A stretch of DNA of 38,180 nucleotides from a bacterium (GTDB lineage Bacteria; Verrucomicrobiota; Verrucomicrobiia; Limisphaerales; UBA11358), in assembly GCA_021780375.1 (NCBI GenBank), contig JAJXYT010000200.1, forward strand, positions 1 to 38,180, written 5' to 3'. The translations under genes were made by a program, and so were the position numbers. Position 1 is the first letter of the stretch. Each line of letters starts with the position of its first letter. This document shows, one piece after another, positions 28,110-37,993 of the stretch. The notes beneath the pieces were generated by a model. That model saw nothing but the letters and a program-made list of their open reading frames with translations, was not told where the DNA came from and did not search any database.

Positions 28110-30275
28110 ATGATCACATCAGTCCTATCGCGTCTTGCCGCTTCGATGCTGCCGGCTGGCAGTGCTCTGGTAATCTTCGCCGCCGCGTCGGACGCCTCGG
28201 GAGTTCCTCTGGCTGCGACAAAACACTGGACCGCCGACAACGGTAACGGCACCTACTCCAATCCCCTGTTTTATGGGGAATTTGAAGACCCGGATCCCAT
28301 CCGCGTCGGCAACGACTATTATCTGGCCGGCACCACCATGCACATGAACCCGGCGGTTGAAATCCTGCATTCCAAGGATCTGGTGAACTGGCAACTCGTC
28401 GGCTACTGCATGAAGAGGCTCGATCTGGGCCCGGCCTATCGCCTGGAAGAGGGCCGGAACATCTATGGCCAAGGCATTTGGGCGCCGTGCATCCGCTACC
28501 ACAACGGGATGTTTTACGTTTTCTGCAATGTCAACGGCGCCGGACTTCAGGTCTTCCGCTCCAAGTCAATTCACGGCCCTTGGGAGCACAACCAACTGCC
28601 CGGCAGGCACGACCTGTCGGTCCTCTTCGACGATGACCTCCACAAAATCTTTATCATCTCCAGCGCCGGCACCCGCGGCCCCGGCGGAACCACCACCTAT
28701 CCCATCGAAGAGCTGGCGCCGGACCTGAGGTCCTTTGACACCAACGCCCCCAAACACCAAATGGTCATCCCGCCGGGCGAACGGATGGGCGAAGGCCATC
28801 ACCTCTACAAAATCAACGGCAAGTATTACGACATTTCCGCCATTCCCGGCGGAACCGTCAACCAGATGATCGCCCGGGCGGACTCGATTGACGGGCCATG
28901 GACCGTGACTCCGATGGTCGAGGGCGAGTCGCTCGGCGTGACCGTCGCTGCGCCCGATCTCGCCCGGCCCAACGATCGCGGACTCTGGCTGCATCAGGGC
29001 GGTATGTGTGATACCCCTTCGGGCCAATGGTGGAGCATTATCATGTCGGACCACGGCAGCGCCGGTCGCATGGTTTCTCTGGTTCCGATCACCTGGGACA
29101 AGGGCTTCCCGCTCATCGGCCTGCCCGGCAATCTGCGTAGAGCCCCCAATACCTGGATCAAACCCGACACGGGTTACACCCAGGAACCCGAACCGACCTA
29201 CGTCCCCGACGACAATTTTAACAATGGTAAAATGAATCCGCACTGGCAGTGGAATCATGTTCCGGATGATTCGAAGTGGTCTCTGACCGAGAAGCCCGGC
29301 GTGCTGCGCCTGCATTCGTTGCCGGCCGATAGTTTCTGGATGGCCCGCGACAGCCTCTGTCAGCGGGCCCCTGGACCCGAGTCCATCATGACGGTGGAAC
29401 TGGACACGACCGGTCTGGTTGCCGGCGACCATGCGGGTTTGGCGCTGTTGAGCTCACCCTATGCCTGGATCGGCGTGGTGAAAACCGCCGAGGGCGCGAC
29501 TTTGCAAATGTATGACAGCCCCAGGATGGGCCGCGGTTTCGGACGCCGAGGCGGTGAGGCCCCCATCCCGACCAATGCCCCCATCGTCAGCCCGACCCCT
29601 CCTCCCACGCATCTCTGGCTGCGCGTTCACTGCAACTTTGACAACGACCAGGCCGTCTTCAGTTGGAGCGCCGATGGCAAGAAATTCACGCCTCTGGGCA
29701 CACCCTTCACCATGACCTTTCAGTTGATCACCTTCCAAGGCGTTCGACCGTCCCTGTTCAACTTCAACACCGGCGGACATCCTGGTGGTTACGCTGACTT
29801 TGACAACTACACGGTAGTCGAGCCGCGCGCCCGCGGCATCGAGCGCGAGATTCCCATGGGCAAGACGATCATGCTGACCAGCGGTGCCGATGGCAGCTAC
29901 CTGGCCGCCGACGCGCAAAGCAACATCCTGGTCAATGAGGCGGCGGATTCAACGAGCGCGACTGCGCGCAACATAAAATTCCAGGTGGTTGATTTGGGCC
30001 TGGGCCGCGTGGCGTTCCAGGCCGCCAACGGCCGGTTTGTTTCCGCATCGGCAGACGGCGTCACCTTGAAAGATTTGGCCGGCCAAAAGCCCGGCGTGGC
30101 GGAATCGTTCCAATGGATCAACCTCATGCGCGGCGATACCGCGCTGATGTCTTTGGTCAACCACCGTTATCTGGCCACCAAACCCGGCGAACCGGGACCG
30201 GTCACGGCGACCGCCCCCGGTCCGACCCCGGCCCGCCAGGGCGGCGTGTGTTTCAAATGGAAAACGGTTGATTAA
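28110..30275 (+). CDS. Second GH43 enzyme with C-terminal fascin-like domain
   Basis: 721 aa with signal peptide (LPAGSALVIFAAASDASG). The GH43 propeller is about 45-350: catalytic base in YGEFEDPDPIRVGNDYYLAG, GQGIWAPCIRYHNGMFYVF, acid Glu in RMGEGHHLYKINGKYY. A beta-xylosidase C-terminal sandwich follows at about 365-575 (DDNFNNGKMNPHWQWNHVPD). The last 130 residues (GSYLAADAQSNILVNE, GRVAFQAANGRFVSA, HRYLATKPGEPG) look like a fascin/beta-trefoil glycan-binding domain. It is probably a beta-xylosidase or arabinofuranosidase on xylan fragments. It lacks the LGAYG module and W...FYR end of the other GH43, so the two probably act in different places. Confidence 0.9.
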   Translation: MITSVLSRLAASMLPAGSALVIFAAASDASGVPLAATKHWTADNGNGTYSNPLFYGEFEDPDPIRVGNDYYLAGTTMHMNPAVEILHSKDLVNWQLVGYCMKRLDLGPAYRLEEGRNIYGQGIWAPCIRYHNGMFYVFCNVNGAGLQVFRSKSIHGPWEHNQLPGRHDLSVLFDDDLHKIFIISSAGTRGPGGTTTYPIEELAPDLRSFDTNAPKHQMVIPPGERMGEGHHLYKINGKYYDISAIPGGTVNQMIARADSIDGPWTVTPMVEGESLGVTVAAPDLARPNDRGLWLHQGGMCDTPSGQWWSIIMSDHGSAGRMVSLVPITWDKGFPLIGLPGNLRRAPNTWIKPDTGYTQEPEPTYVPDDNFNNGKMNPHWQWNHVPDDSKWSLTEKPGVLRLHSLPADSFWMARDSLCQRAPGPESIMTVELDTTGLVAGDHAGLALLSSPYAWIGVVKTAEGATLQMYDSPRMGRGFGRRGGEAPIPTNAPIVSPTPPPTHLWLRVHCNFDNDQAVFSWSADGKKFTPLGTPFTMTFQLITFQGVRPSLFNFNTGGHPGGYADFDNYTVVEPRARGIEREIPMGKTIMLTSGADGSYLAADAQSNILVNEAADSTSATARNIKFQVVDLGLGRVAFQAANGRFVSASADGVTLKDLAGQKPGVAESFQWINLMRGDTALMSLVNHRYLATKPGEPGPVTATAPGPTPARQGGVCFKWKTVD

Positions 30276-30293
30276 AGCTGACGGCAACGCGGT

Positions 30294-32852
30294 GTGAAAC
30301 TTCTTCTTAAAACATTTTTCGTCTGTGCCATTTGCTTTCGGGCGGCGCAAATGTTTGCCGCACCCACCCCCGTCGTGGGTGTCAAAGCGGATTCCGACGG
30401 CGTTACCCTGCAAATGAAACCAGGGGTGATGCGGCTGGAGGTTTATTCGCCGCGTATCTTTCGGGTGACTTACGCGGCGCAGGACCAATTGCCGGACCTC
30501 ACCAGCCTCGCCGTCATCGGCAAACCGCAGGTGACAAAATGGACCTGGCGCGAGACAAAGGACGAAGTCATTCTGGGCACGGACGAAGTCCAGGCACGCG
30601 TCCATCGAACGACCGGTGCGGTTGCGTTTTACGATGCGTCCGGCCGACGGCTGCTCGTGGAACCTGCCGCCGGCGGCAAGACGATGACGCCCGCGACCGT
30701 GAACGGCGAATCCAGCTATCAACCGGAGCAGACCTTTTCGAGTCCTGCGGATGAATTCCTCTACGGCCTCGGCCAGTTTCAAGACGGTATTTGGAACTGG
30801 CGCGGAATGCCGGAGCAACTGCGCCAGTTGAACACTCAAATTGCCATACCGATGATTGTTTCCAGTTACGGATATGGCCTGCTCTGGAACAACGCCTCGC
30901 TGACGGATTTCAACCCGGTGGACACGCCGGTGGCGCTGACCAACCGGTCCGGCACTTATACCGCGGGCGCGGCGGGCGATTATGTGTTCATGGTCAAAGA
31001 CGGAGATCGGCGCGGGCTAATCGGCGTGCAGGTCAACGGCCAAACCGTTGCCGCTATTACCAACACGTGGGTTCCCGGCACCGTCAGCGCAAAAACCACG
31101 TTGCCGGCCAACACGGCCTGCTCGGTAACTCTTCTCGGTGGTGGAAGAAATGCAAAGATTTTCGCCCGTCCGCTGGGGGACACCACGACGTTCCGTTCTC
31201 AGGTCGGCGACGCGATTGATTACTACTTTTTCTACGGCCCGACCGCCGATGAGATCATAGCCGGATATCGGCAGGCAACGGGTCAGGCGCCGCTGTTTCC
31301 CAAGGCGGCGTATGGCTTCTGGCAGTGTCGCGAGCGTTATTCCAGCCAGGCGCAAATTCTGGACGCAGCCCGCCGATTTCGCGCCGACCATATCCCCGTG
31401 GATTTCATTGTGCAAGACTGGCAATACTGGGGAAACCACGGCTGGGGCGCTTATCAATGGGACTTGAGTCATTATCCCAATCCCGCGAACATGATCGCTG
31501 AACTCCACACCAATCATTTCAAATACATGATTTCGGTGTGGTCAAATCCCCAGGGCATCGTTGGTCGCGCGCTAGCGTCCATGCCCCACGGGTTGATTCC
31601 GGGATCGCCATGGATGGACGTCTTCAATCCCGCCGTGCGCACTCTTCGCTGGAAATACCTGGACCAGGCGTTCTTCAGCATCGGCGCGGACGCATGGTGG
31701 CAGGACGCGACCGAGCCGGGTGATGACGGGAATGCCCTCAACGACGTGCAATGTTACCTCGGCTCGGCCAATCGCGTGCGCAATGCCTATCCGCTCTTTG
31801 CCAGCGAGGCGACTTACGACGGACAGCGCGGCACGGATTCGAGCAAGCGGGTGGTGATTCTGTCGCGCAGCGCCTGTCCGGGCGAGCAACGATACGCCAC
31901 AGCGGCTTGGTCCGGCGACATCCGTGGCGATTGGCTGACCTTCTCCCGGCAGATCCCCGCCGGGTTGAATTATTCCCTCACCGGCCTGCCGTATTGGACC
32001 ACCGACACCGGCGGGTTTTTCCATCCGCGCAACCAATATACCTCGCCCGATTACAACGAACTGCTCACCCGCTGGTTTGAGTGGAGCACGTTCTGCCCGA
32101 TCCTGCGCATCCACGGATGGCAGACCGCGACCGAAATCTGGAACTGGCTGCCGGCCACGCAGACCAACCTGATTGCCTTCGACAAGTTGCGTTACCGGAT
32201 GCTGCCCTACAATTATTCCGTCGCGTGGAAAATCGCGAGCGCAGGCTACACCCCGATGCGCGCGCTGGTGATGGATTTTCCGAACGATCGCAAAGCCCTC
32301 GCGATGGGGGACGAATACATGTTTGGCCCGGCGTTTCTGGTCTGTCCGGTGACCACGCCGGGAGCCACGACCCGCACGGTTTATCTTCCCTCCGGCTCGA
32401 CCTGGGTGGATTTCTGGACCGGTGCGACCCGCGCCGGCGGCAAAACGTTGACGGCCACTGCGCCCATCAGCATGATGCCGCTGTACGTGCGCGCGGGGTC
32501 AATTGTGCCGTTCGGGCCGGTGATGCAATACGCGACCGAGCTGCCCGAGGATCCCATTGAACTGCGGGTTTATCGCGGCGCGAATGGCAGGTTCACGCTC
32601 TACGAAGATGAGAACGACAATTACGATTACGAAAAAGGAGTTCATGCGACCATTCCGTTTACGTGGAACGAAGCCAGACAAACGCTGACAATTGACAAAC
32701 GCTCCGGCAAGTTCCCCGGTATGTTGAAGGAACGCACCTTCCGCGTCGTCTTCGTCTCGCCCAATCACGGCGCCGGCATGGCGGCGGAAGAGAACGCTGA
32801 CGCCATCGTTCATTATACCGGCAAGCAAGTGATTGTCCGCTGCCAAAAATGA
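30294..32852 (+). CDS. GH31 alpha-xylosidase/alpha-glucosidase-type enzyme, secreted
   Basis: 852 aa from GTG 30294, 18 bp after the GH43 stop, with signal peptide LLLKTFFVCAICFRAAQMFA. An N-terminal GH31 beta domain is followed by the barrel: DFIVQDWQYWGNHGWGAYQW, nucleophile Asp in WWQDATEPGDDG, acid/base Asp in WSGDIRGDW, TGLPYWTTDTGGFFHP, LRIHGWQTATEIW. A PA14-like insert at about 215-280 (GTYTAGAAGDYVFMVKDGDR) interrupts the beta domain, as in some xyloglucan-active alpha-xylosidases. The DATEP-type nucleophile context fits alpha-xylosidases. In a xylan cluster it would point to xyloglucan side chains; alpha-glucosidase activity is not excluded. Confidence 0.9.
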   Translation: MKLLLKTFFVCAICFRAAQMFAAPTPVVGVKADSDGVTLQMKPGVMRLEVYSPRIFRVTYAAQDQLPDLTSLAVIGKPQVTKWTWRETKDEVILGTDEVQARVHRTTGAVAFYDASGRRLLVEPAAGGKTMTPATVNGESSYQPEQTFSSPADEFLYGLGQFQDGIWNWRGMPEQLRQLNTQIAIPMIVSSYGYGLLWNNASLTDFNPVDTPVALTNRSGTYTAGAAGDYVFMVKDGDRRGLIGVQVNGQTVAAITNTWVPGTVSAKTTLPANTACSVTLLGGGRNAKIFARPLGDTTTFRSQVGDAIDYYFFYGPTADEIIAGYRQATGQAPLFPKAAYGFWQCRERYSSQAQILDAARRFRADHIPVDFIVQDWQYWGNHGWGAYQWDLSHYPNPANMIAELHTNHFKYMISVWSNPQGIVGRALASMPHGLIPGSPWMDVFNPAVRTLRWKYLDQAFFSIGADAWWQDATEPGDDGNALNDVQCYLGSANRVRNAYPLFASEATYDGQRGTDSSKRVVILSRSACPGEQRYATAAWSGDIRGDWLTFSRQIPAGLNYSLTGLPYWTTDTGGFFHPRNQYTSPDYNELLTRWFEWSTFCPILRIHGWQTATEIWNWLPATQTNLIAFDKLRYRMLPYNYSVAWKIASAGYTPMRALVMDFPNDRKALAMGDEYMFGPAFLVCPVTTPGATTRTVYLPSGSTWVDFWTGATRAGGKTLTATAPISMMPLYVRAGSIVPFGPVMQYATELPEDPIELRVYRGANGRFTLYEDENDNYDYEKGVHATIPFTWNEARQTLTIDKRSGKFPGMLKERTFRVVFVSPNHGAGMAAEENADAIVHYTGKQVIVRCQK

Positions 32853-32915
32853 TTCCACTTCAACCATCAAACCTCCCGTCAATTGACCCGCTGTTATCAA
32901 CTGGCATTCCACAAA

Positions 32916-35729
32916 ATGAAAACACCCCAAACCCATTCAACATTCACTGCATCCAGGATTCATCGGGTCGAAAGACAATTGCAATTGAAGTCCCCGGGCA
33001 GGACAAAACGGGGAAGTCTGACGGCTTTGGGCATCCTGGTTGCGGCCATGTTGCTTTGCGCGCCCGGCATTTTTGCGGCTGACGAAGTCTGCGCTCCCTG
33101 TGGGCAGCAGGTGAGCGTGAGCGGGAGTTTTGGGCATCGCAAGGACGGGCCGGCGGTCGCCATCGAAGGAGCGGTCACCGATCCGGCGGCGTTTCGGGAG
33201 GAGATCCACGGGACAAATTTCACCGTCACTCTCGAGCATCTGCCCGCGGGCAAATACACCATCGCCATCGGTGAGGTGGAAACGCGCGTGAGCGCGCCGG
33301 GCGAAAGACTGTTCGACGTGACCTCCGGCGAGGTCACGCTGGCGACGAATTTTGACATCTTTGCCACCGCCGGCGGCGCGCGAAAAGTCTGTTACATCAC
33401 CGGCACGGTCGAGCATGCAGATGACGCGATCCGCGGCCCGCTGAAAGTGTCCTTCCTGGCGGGCCAGGGCGACGCGAAGTTCAACACTTTTGAGGTAAAG
33501 GACGCCTCCGGCGCGCCGGTCATCGCTTTCCGTGCTTCAGAGCTGGCGGACGCCTTCTCAGCCGCGGCGACGCGCCTGCCGGAAATCAGCGCGCCACCGA
33601 CCTGGAGGGATCCGTCGCAGCCGTTGCCGGCCCGCGAGCATGATTTGATCCGCCGCATGTCGTTGGCTGAAAAAGTCGCGCAGTTGCAAAACGGCGCGCC
33701 GGCGATTCCGCGGCTCGGGCTGCCGGCGTATAATTATTGGAACGAGGCGTTGCACGGCGTCGCCAACGACGGCATCGCCACCGTCTTTCCGGAGCCCATT
33801 GGCATGGCGTCCACCTGGGATCCTTCGTTGCTTCATCAGGAAGGACACGTCATCGGCGTTGAAGGCCGCGCGAAGTTCAACGATTACGCCGCGAAACATA
33901 ATGGCGACTCGAAATGGTGGACTGGCCTGACGTTTTGGACGCCGAACCTCAACATTTTCCGCGACCCGCGCTGGGGCCGCGGCCAGGAAACCTATGGGGA
34001 AGATCCGTTCCTGACGGGCACGCTCGCCGTGCCGTTCATTAAAGGCATACAAGGCGATGACCCGAATTACATGCTGGCAATGGCGTGCGCCAAACATTAC
34101 GCGGTCCACAGCGGCCCGGAAGCGTTGCGCCACCGGTTCGACGCCACACCGCCGGAACGCGATTTATACGAAACGTATCTGCCGCAGTTCGAGCTGGCGG
34201 TGGAACAGGGGCATGTGGGCGGCGTCATGGGCGCTTACAGCGCGCTTTACGGCGTGCCGGACTGCGCCAGTTCATTTCTGCTCACCGACCTCTTGCGCAA
34301 GCAATGGGGATTTGAAGGTTACGTCGTATCGGATTGCGGCGCCATCGGTGACATTTGGGAGCAACATCATTATGTGAAGACACCCGAAGAAGCCGCCGCC
34401 GCCGCGGTCAAGGCCGGCTGCGATCTCTGTTGCGGCGGAGATTACAACGCCTTGGTGCGTGCGGTCCAACAAAAGCTGGTCACCGAAAAGGAGATTGACC
34501 GGGCTTTGTATTACACGTTGTGGACGCGTTTCAAACTTGGCCTGTTCGATCCGCCGGACAAGAATCCGTATTCCAAAATCGGCATTGACCGGAACGACAC
34601 GCCGCAACACCGGGCGCTGGCGCTTAAAATTGCCGAAGAATCCATGGTGCTGCTGAAAAATGACGGCATTCTTCCGCTGAACCGTTCCAGGATCAAACGG
34701 ATCGCCGTCATCGGCCCCAATGGCAACTCGACCTCTATGTTGTATGGCAATTATCACGGGTCAGCTTCGCGTCCGGTTTCCATTCTGAATGGCCTCAAGC
34801 AACTGGCCGGGCCGAACATCGAGGTCACTTTTGCACAAGGATGTCCGATCACCACCGAAACCGACAGGGGGATTGCTGCGTGGAGCCGCCAGGATAACGA
34901 TACGACCCGTCCCTTACCGGAACTCAACGCGGAAGCCCTCAGGAATGCGACAAATGCAGACTTGATCATATATGTCGGCGGCATCACTCCGGCGCAGGAA
35001 GGCGAAGGGTTTGATCGCGAGTCGATTGAACTGCCCGAGGTGCAGCAAAAACTCATCCAGATGCTCCAGGCCACCGGCAAACCGGTCATCATGGTCAACT
35101 GCAGCGGGTCGGCGATAGCGCTGCCGTGGGAGGCGGAGCACCTGCCGGTAATTCTGCAGGCGTGGTATCCCGGCGAGGCAGGCGGACGCGCTGTCGCCGA
35201 GGTCTTGTTCGGCGACGTCAATCCGAGCGGACATTTGCCGATCACGTTCTATCGGGCTACGGCGGACCTGCCGGCTTTCACAGATTACTCCATGAGCAAC
35301 CGCACCTACCGTTACTTCAACGGCAAACCGCTTTACGCGTTTGGTCACGGTCTGAGCTATACCAGGTTCTCGTTCCGCCGCGGCAGGCTCAGTGCAAAGA
35401 GAATTGCTTCCGATGGCACTGTAAAGGTGTCGTTCACGGTGAGGAATTCCGGCGGCCGTGCCGGCGATGCGGTGGCGCAAGTTTACTTCCGGCACATTGA
35501 CTCGAGCGTTCCGCAGCCGAAACTCGCCCTGTGCGGTTTTGCCCGGGTGAATCTGAATCGGGGCGAATCCAAGCGCGTCACGGTCGAGGTGCCCGCCAAA
35601 CGCCTGCGCTACTGGGACACGGGGAAAAAGCAATACGTGGTTGAGCCGGGAAAATATGAGTTCCTCATCGGCGCCGCGTCGGACGACCTCCGGCTCAAGC
35701 TGCCCATGACCGTTACTGACGGTTTATGA
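32916..35729 (+). CDS. GH3 beta-xylosidase/beta-glucosidase with N-terminal malectin-like domain
   Basis: 937 aa from ATG 32916; a TTG at 32883 is less likely. The signal helix (LGILVAAMLLCAPGIFA) follows a long basic stretch. Residues about 60-215 are malectin-like (LPAGKYTIAIGEVETRVSAP, GERLFDVTSGEVTLATNFDI). The GH3 N-domain starts near 230: LPAYNYWNEALHGVANDG, ERDLYETYLPQFELAVEQG, nucleophile Asp in YVVSDCGAIGDIW. The C-domain (LLKNDGILPL, HLPVILQAWYPGEAGG) and an FnIII-like end (FGHGLSYTRFSF ... PQPKLALCGFARV) are complete. The NYWNEALHG motif is typical of xylan-active GH3 enzymes. It should convert xylo-oligomers to xylose. Its last codons touch a scrap of another gene in a different frame. 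Confidence 0.93.
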   Translation: MKTPQTHSTFTASRIHRVERQLQLKSPGRTKRGSLTALGILVAAMLLCAPGIFAADEVCAPCGQQVSVSGSFGHRKDGPAVAIEGAVTDPAAFREEIHGTNFTVTLEHLPAGKYTIAIGEVETRVSAPGERLFDVTSGEVTLATNFDIFATAGGARKVCYITGTVEHADDAIRGPLKVSFLAGQGDAKFNTFEVKDASGAPVIAFRASELADAFSAAATRLPEISAPPTWRDPSQPLPAREHDLIRRMSLAEKVAQLQNGAPAIPRLGLPAYNYWNEALHGVANDGIATVFPEPIGMASTWDPSLLHQEGHVIGVEGRAKFNDYAAKHNGDSKWWTGLTFWTPNLNIFRDPRWGRGQETYGEDPFLTGTLAVPFIKGIQGDDPNYMLAMACAKHYAVHSGPEALRHRFDATPPERDLYETYLPQFELAVEQGHVGGVMGAYSALYGVPDCASSFLLTDLLRKQWGFEGYVVSDCGAIGDIWEQHHYVKTPEEAAAAAVKAGCDLCCGGDYNALVRAVQQKLVTEKEIDRALYYTLWTRFKLGLFDPPDKNPYSKIGIDRNDTPQHRALALKIAEESMVLLKNDGILPLNRSRIKRIAVIGPNGNSTSMLYGNYHGSASRPVSILNGLKQLAGPNIEVTFAQGCPITTETDRGIAAWSRQDNDTTRPLPELNAEALRNATNADLIIYVGGITPAQEGEGFDRESIELPEVQQKLIQMLQATGKPVIMVNCSGSAIALPWEAEHLPVILQAWYPGEAGGRAVAEVLFGDVNPSGHLPITFYRATADLPAFTDYSMSNRTYRYFNGKPLYAFGHGLSYTRFSFRRGRLSAKRIASDGTVKVSFTVRNSGGRAGDAVAQVYFRHIDSSVPQPKLALCGFARVNLNRGESKRVTVEVPAKRLRYWDTGKKQYVVEPGKYEFLIGAASDDLRLKLPMTVTDGL

Positions 35730-35865
35730 AACATCTCTTGCTCCAGGCAAACACATGCTGAACATCATCATGGTGGATCCAACTGTTGTGGTGGAGAAAA
35801 TTATTATCCACGACAAGCCGTTGCCATCTTTATACTTTGGGCCGGCTGGGATGAGCAGGAACTGA
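35722..35865 (+). pseudogene. C-terminal scrap resembling a GH115 alpha-glucuronidase
   Basis: In a frame different from GH3, and beginning at its stop, the sequence reads ETSLAPGKHMLNIIMVDPTV then VVEKIIIHDKPLPSLYFGPA and stops at TGA 35863-35865. The pattern P-G-[KR]-H-x-L-x-I-x-M-V-D-P-x-V-V-x-x-K-I, ending in [SY]-x-[LF]-G-P, matches the C-terminal beta domain of GH115 alpha-glucuronidases and a few related glycosidases, as far as recalled. Only about 45 residues remain, so most of a gene was deleted between GH3 and GH29. The rest of the gap to 36026 shows nothing coding. Confidence 0.45.
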
Positions 35866-36026
35866 ATAAGCATAATATGTTCGAAGATCCTGTGGCCGGC
35901 ATTGTTCAAGCGCCTTTCGTGATGAATGCAAGCGGAACAATTCTTCATCGCGACAGGCGGTCTTGAATGCCGGATTTTTGGATATGTCGAGCAGATCAAG
36001 CAAACACGATAAAAGAAAGGAATTAA

Positions 36027-37754
36027 ATGCAAAGACGCGAGTTTCTTAAGTTGATGGCCGCCAGCGCGGGCGCCCTGTCGGTGCCTCTTGCAGGCGATCT
36101 CGGTTGCGCGACTAAACCTTCAACGCGAGGCAGTTCGCTTTCCGGTGGCGGCTCGCCAACCAGTTTTCCAGCATCTGATTGGCAGGCAGTGGTGAAGGAA
36201 GGGTGGGGCGCCGCCGGCGCCCAGGCCGGGCCAGGCACCTGGGACGGCGTGCCGTTGCAGGCGCCGCCGGGCATTCCCGATTTGACGGGTGAGGGGCCGT
36301 TCCAGGCGGATTGGAACTCGCTGCTCGCCTACGACGCGCCCGAATGGTATCGCGACGCCAAGTTCGGCATTTGGGCGCATTGGAGCCCGCAGTGTGTGCC
36401 GGAGGACAGCGATTGGTATGCCCGCAACATGTATATCCAGGGCCAGGGCCAATATCGGAATCAGGTCAAACGTTATGGGCATCCTTCAGTCTTCGGCTAC
36501 AAGGACCTGTGTGCGCAATGGACGCTGCTGAATTGGGAACCGGAGGCATTGATTGAGCGTTACAAAAAAGCGGGCGCCAAATTATTTCTCGCTTTGGCCA
36601 ATCACCACGACGGATTCGATACCTGGAATTCGAAGTACCACGCCTGGAACGCGCAAAACATCGGTCCGCGCCGGGACGTTATCGGTGATTGGGCGGCAGC
36701 AGCGCGCAACCAGGGACTCCGTGTCGGCGTGACCGTTCACGCCGCGCGCAACTGGTGGTGGTTCCAGGTTTCCCATCTGTGCGATCGGACCGGTCCGCTG
36801 GCCGGCGTGCCTTACGACGGCCATCTCACACTCGACGATGGCAAGGGCCAATGGTGGCAGGGCTACGACCCCCAACAGTTGTATTGCCGCAAACACGGCG
36901 TTCGCGAAAACCCGGATGCGGCGTATGTCCGCAATTTCTATAACCGGGTTCGCGACCTGATTGACCTGCATGACCCCGACCTGCTCTATTTCGACAACGG
37001 AGGATTGCCGCTGGGCTGGGCGGGGATGAACATCGGCGCCTATTTCTACAATCACAACCTCAAGACCCGGAACGGCAACCTGGAAGCGGTTTTGAACATC
37101 AAGCAAGTGCCGGACGGCCACGCCAAGGCGGTGGTGGCCGACTACGAACGCGGCGTCACCAATCGCATCATGCCTTACGCGTGGCAGTCGGAAACCTGCC
37201 TCGGCGACTGGCATTACAACCGGGCACGCTTTCTCCATCATTCTTACATGAAACCCGGACAGGCCATCCACTGGATGGTCGATGCCGTCAGCAAGAACGG
37301 GACGTTCATCCTCAATGTTCCGGGCAAGCCCGACGGCACCATTGACGCCGATGAGAAGGCGATTGTGGACGCCATCGGTAGCTGGATGCAGATCAACGGC
37401 GAGGCGATTTACGCCACGCGGCCCTGGAAGGTTTTCGGCGAAGGCGCGCATCAGGCCCAGGGCGGCGCGTTTCACGGCGCCGGCCAACTGGATGCCCGCG
37501 ACGTTCGCTTCACCCGCAACAAGCGCGGCGACGTGGTTTATGCCATCGTGCTTGGCTGGCCGGACGGCGACAGCTTTGTCATCAACCATCTGGGCACAGC
37601 TTCCTCAGCACAGCCAGGCAAGATTGAAAACGTCGAATTGCTTGGCAGCCGCGAAAAACTCGATTGGAAGCAAACGTCTGAATCCTTGACGGTAAAAAAG
37701 CCTGCCGAAAAGCCGTGTGATTTCGCCTGCGCCCTCAAGGTCAGTCTGGCGTGA
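36027..37754 (+). CDS. GH29 alpha-L-fucosidase, Tat-exported
   Basis: 575 aa, with ATG preceded by AGAAAGGA. The N-terminus MQRREFLKLMAASAGALSV is a twin-arginine signal (RREFLK), followed by a possible lipobox at LGC. The GH29 barrel includes AKFGIWAHWSPQCVPEDSDW, ANHHDGFDTWNSKYHAWN, HAARNWWWF and the nucleophile Asp in DPDLLYFDNGGLPLGW; KNGTFILNVPGKPDGTID follows. A C-terminal beta domain is present (RGDVVYAIVLGWPDGDSF). It would release alpha-L-fucose, for example from xyloglucan or pectin side chains. It is the last intact gene of the run, with gene remnants on both sides. Confidence 0.9.
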   Translation: MQRREFLKLMAASAGALSVPLAGDLGCATKPSTRGSSLSGGGSPTSFPASDWQAVVKEGWGAAGAQAGPGTWDGVPLQAPPGIPDLTGEGPFQADWNSLLAYDAPEWYRDAKFGIWAHWSPQCVPEDSDWYARNMYIQGQGQYRNQVKRYGHPSVFGYKDLCAQWTLLNWEPEALIERYKKAGAKLFLALANHHDGFDTWNSKYHAWNAQNIGPRRDVIGDWAAAARNQGLRVGVTVHAARNWWWFQVSHLCDRTGPLAGVPYDGHLTLDDGKGQWWQGYDPQQLYCRKHGVRENPDAAYVRNFYNRVRDLIDLHDPDLLYFDNGGLPLGWAGMNIGAYFYNHNLKTRNGNLEAVLNIKQVPDGHAKAVVADYERGVTNRIMPYAWQSETCLGDWHYNRARFLHHSYMKPGQAIHWMVDAVSKNGTFILNVPGKPDGTIDADEKAIVDAIGSWMQINGEAIYATRPWKVFGEGAHQAQGGAFHGAGQLDARDVRFTRNKRGDVVYAIVLGWPDGDSFVINHLGTASSAQPGKIENVELLGSREKLDWKQTSESLTVKKPAEKPCDFACALKVSLA

Positions 37755-37773
37755 GATGCTACAAAATCGAACT

Positions 37774-37990
37774 ATGGCCGCAGCGCCCGCGAAACGTGGA
37801 GGTATATGTCTCTTACTGTTGCTTGCCGTGTTCGCTTGTTCGGCGAACACAAAGGCGGCTATACCGGCTTTAGCTGCGACATTACCGACGCGGTAAGACC
37901 CGGCGAATTTCCGACCGGGCCGAGCATCACGTTCGCGCCGGACTCGGATATTGCCATCCGCGATGGTGAGGCGGCCATTGAATTTCGTTC
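37774..37990 (+). pseudogene. GH2 beta-galactosidase-like remnant with a signal-peptide stump
   Basis: ATG 37774 opens a lipoprotein-like signal (GGICLLLLLAVFACSA) that soon stops at 37894-37896. In another frame, starting near 37836, the sequence reads LFGEHKGGYTGFSCDITDAV then RPGE. This closely matches the jelly-roll sugar-binding domain of GH2 enzymes (G-E-H-x-G-G-Y-T-x-F-x-x-D-I-T-D-x-V-x-P-G-E). What follows (FPTGPSITFAPDSDIAIRDG) is not recognised. It is read as a scrambled GH2 gene: signal and one short motif joined by deletions. Confidence 0.5.
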
Positions 37991-37993
37991 CTG

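Noticed and set aside
35724..36032. Minus-strand 102-codon frame in the GH3-GH29 gap
   Set aside because: No signal or domain; the plus strand of the same stretch shows the GH115-like scrap.
36582..37589. 335-codon minus-strand open frame antisense to GH29
   Set aside because: Shadow frame; GH29 motifs and a good ribosome-binding site support the plus strand.
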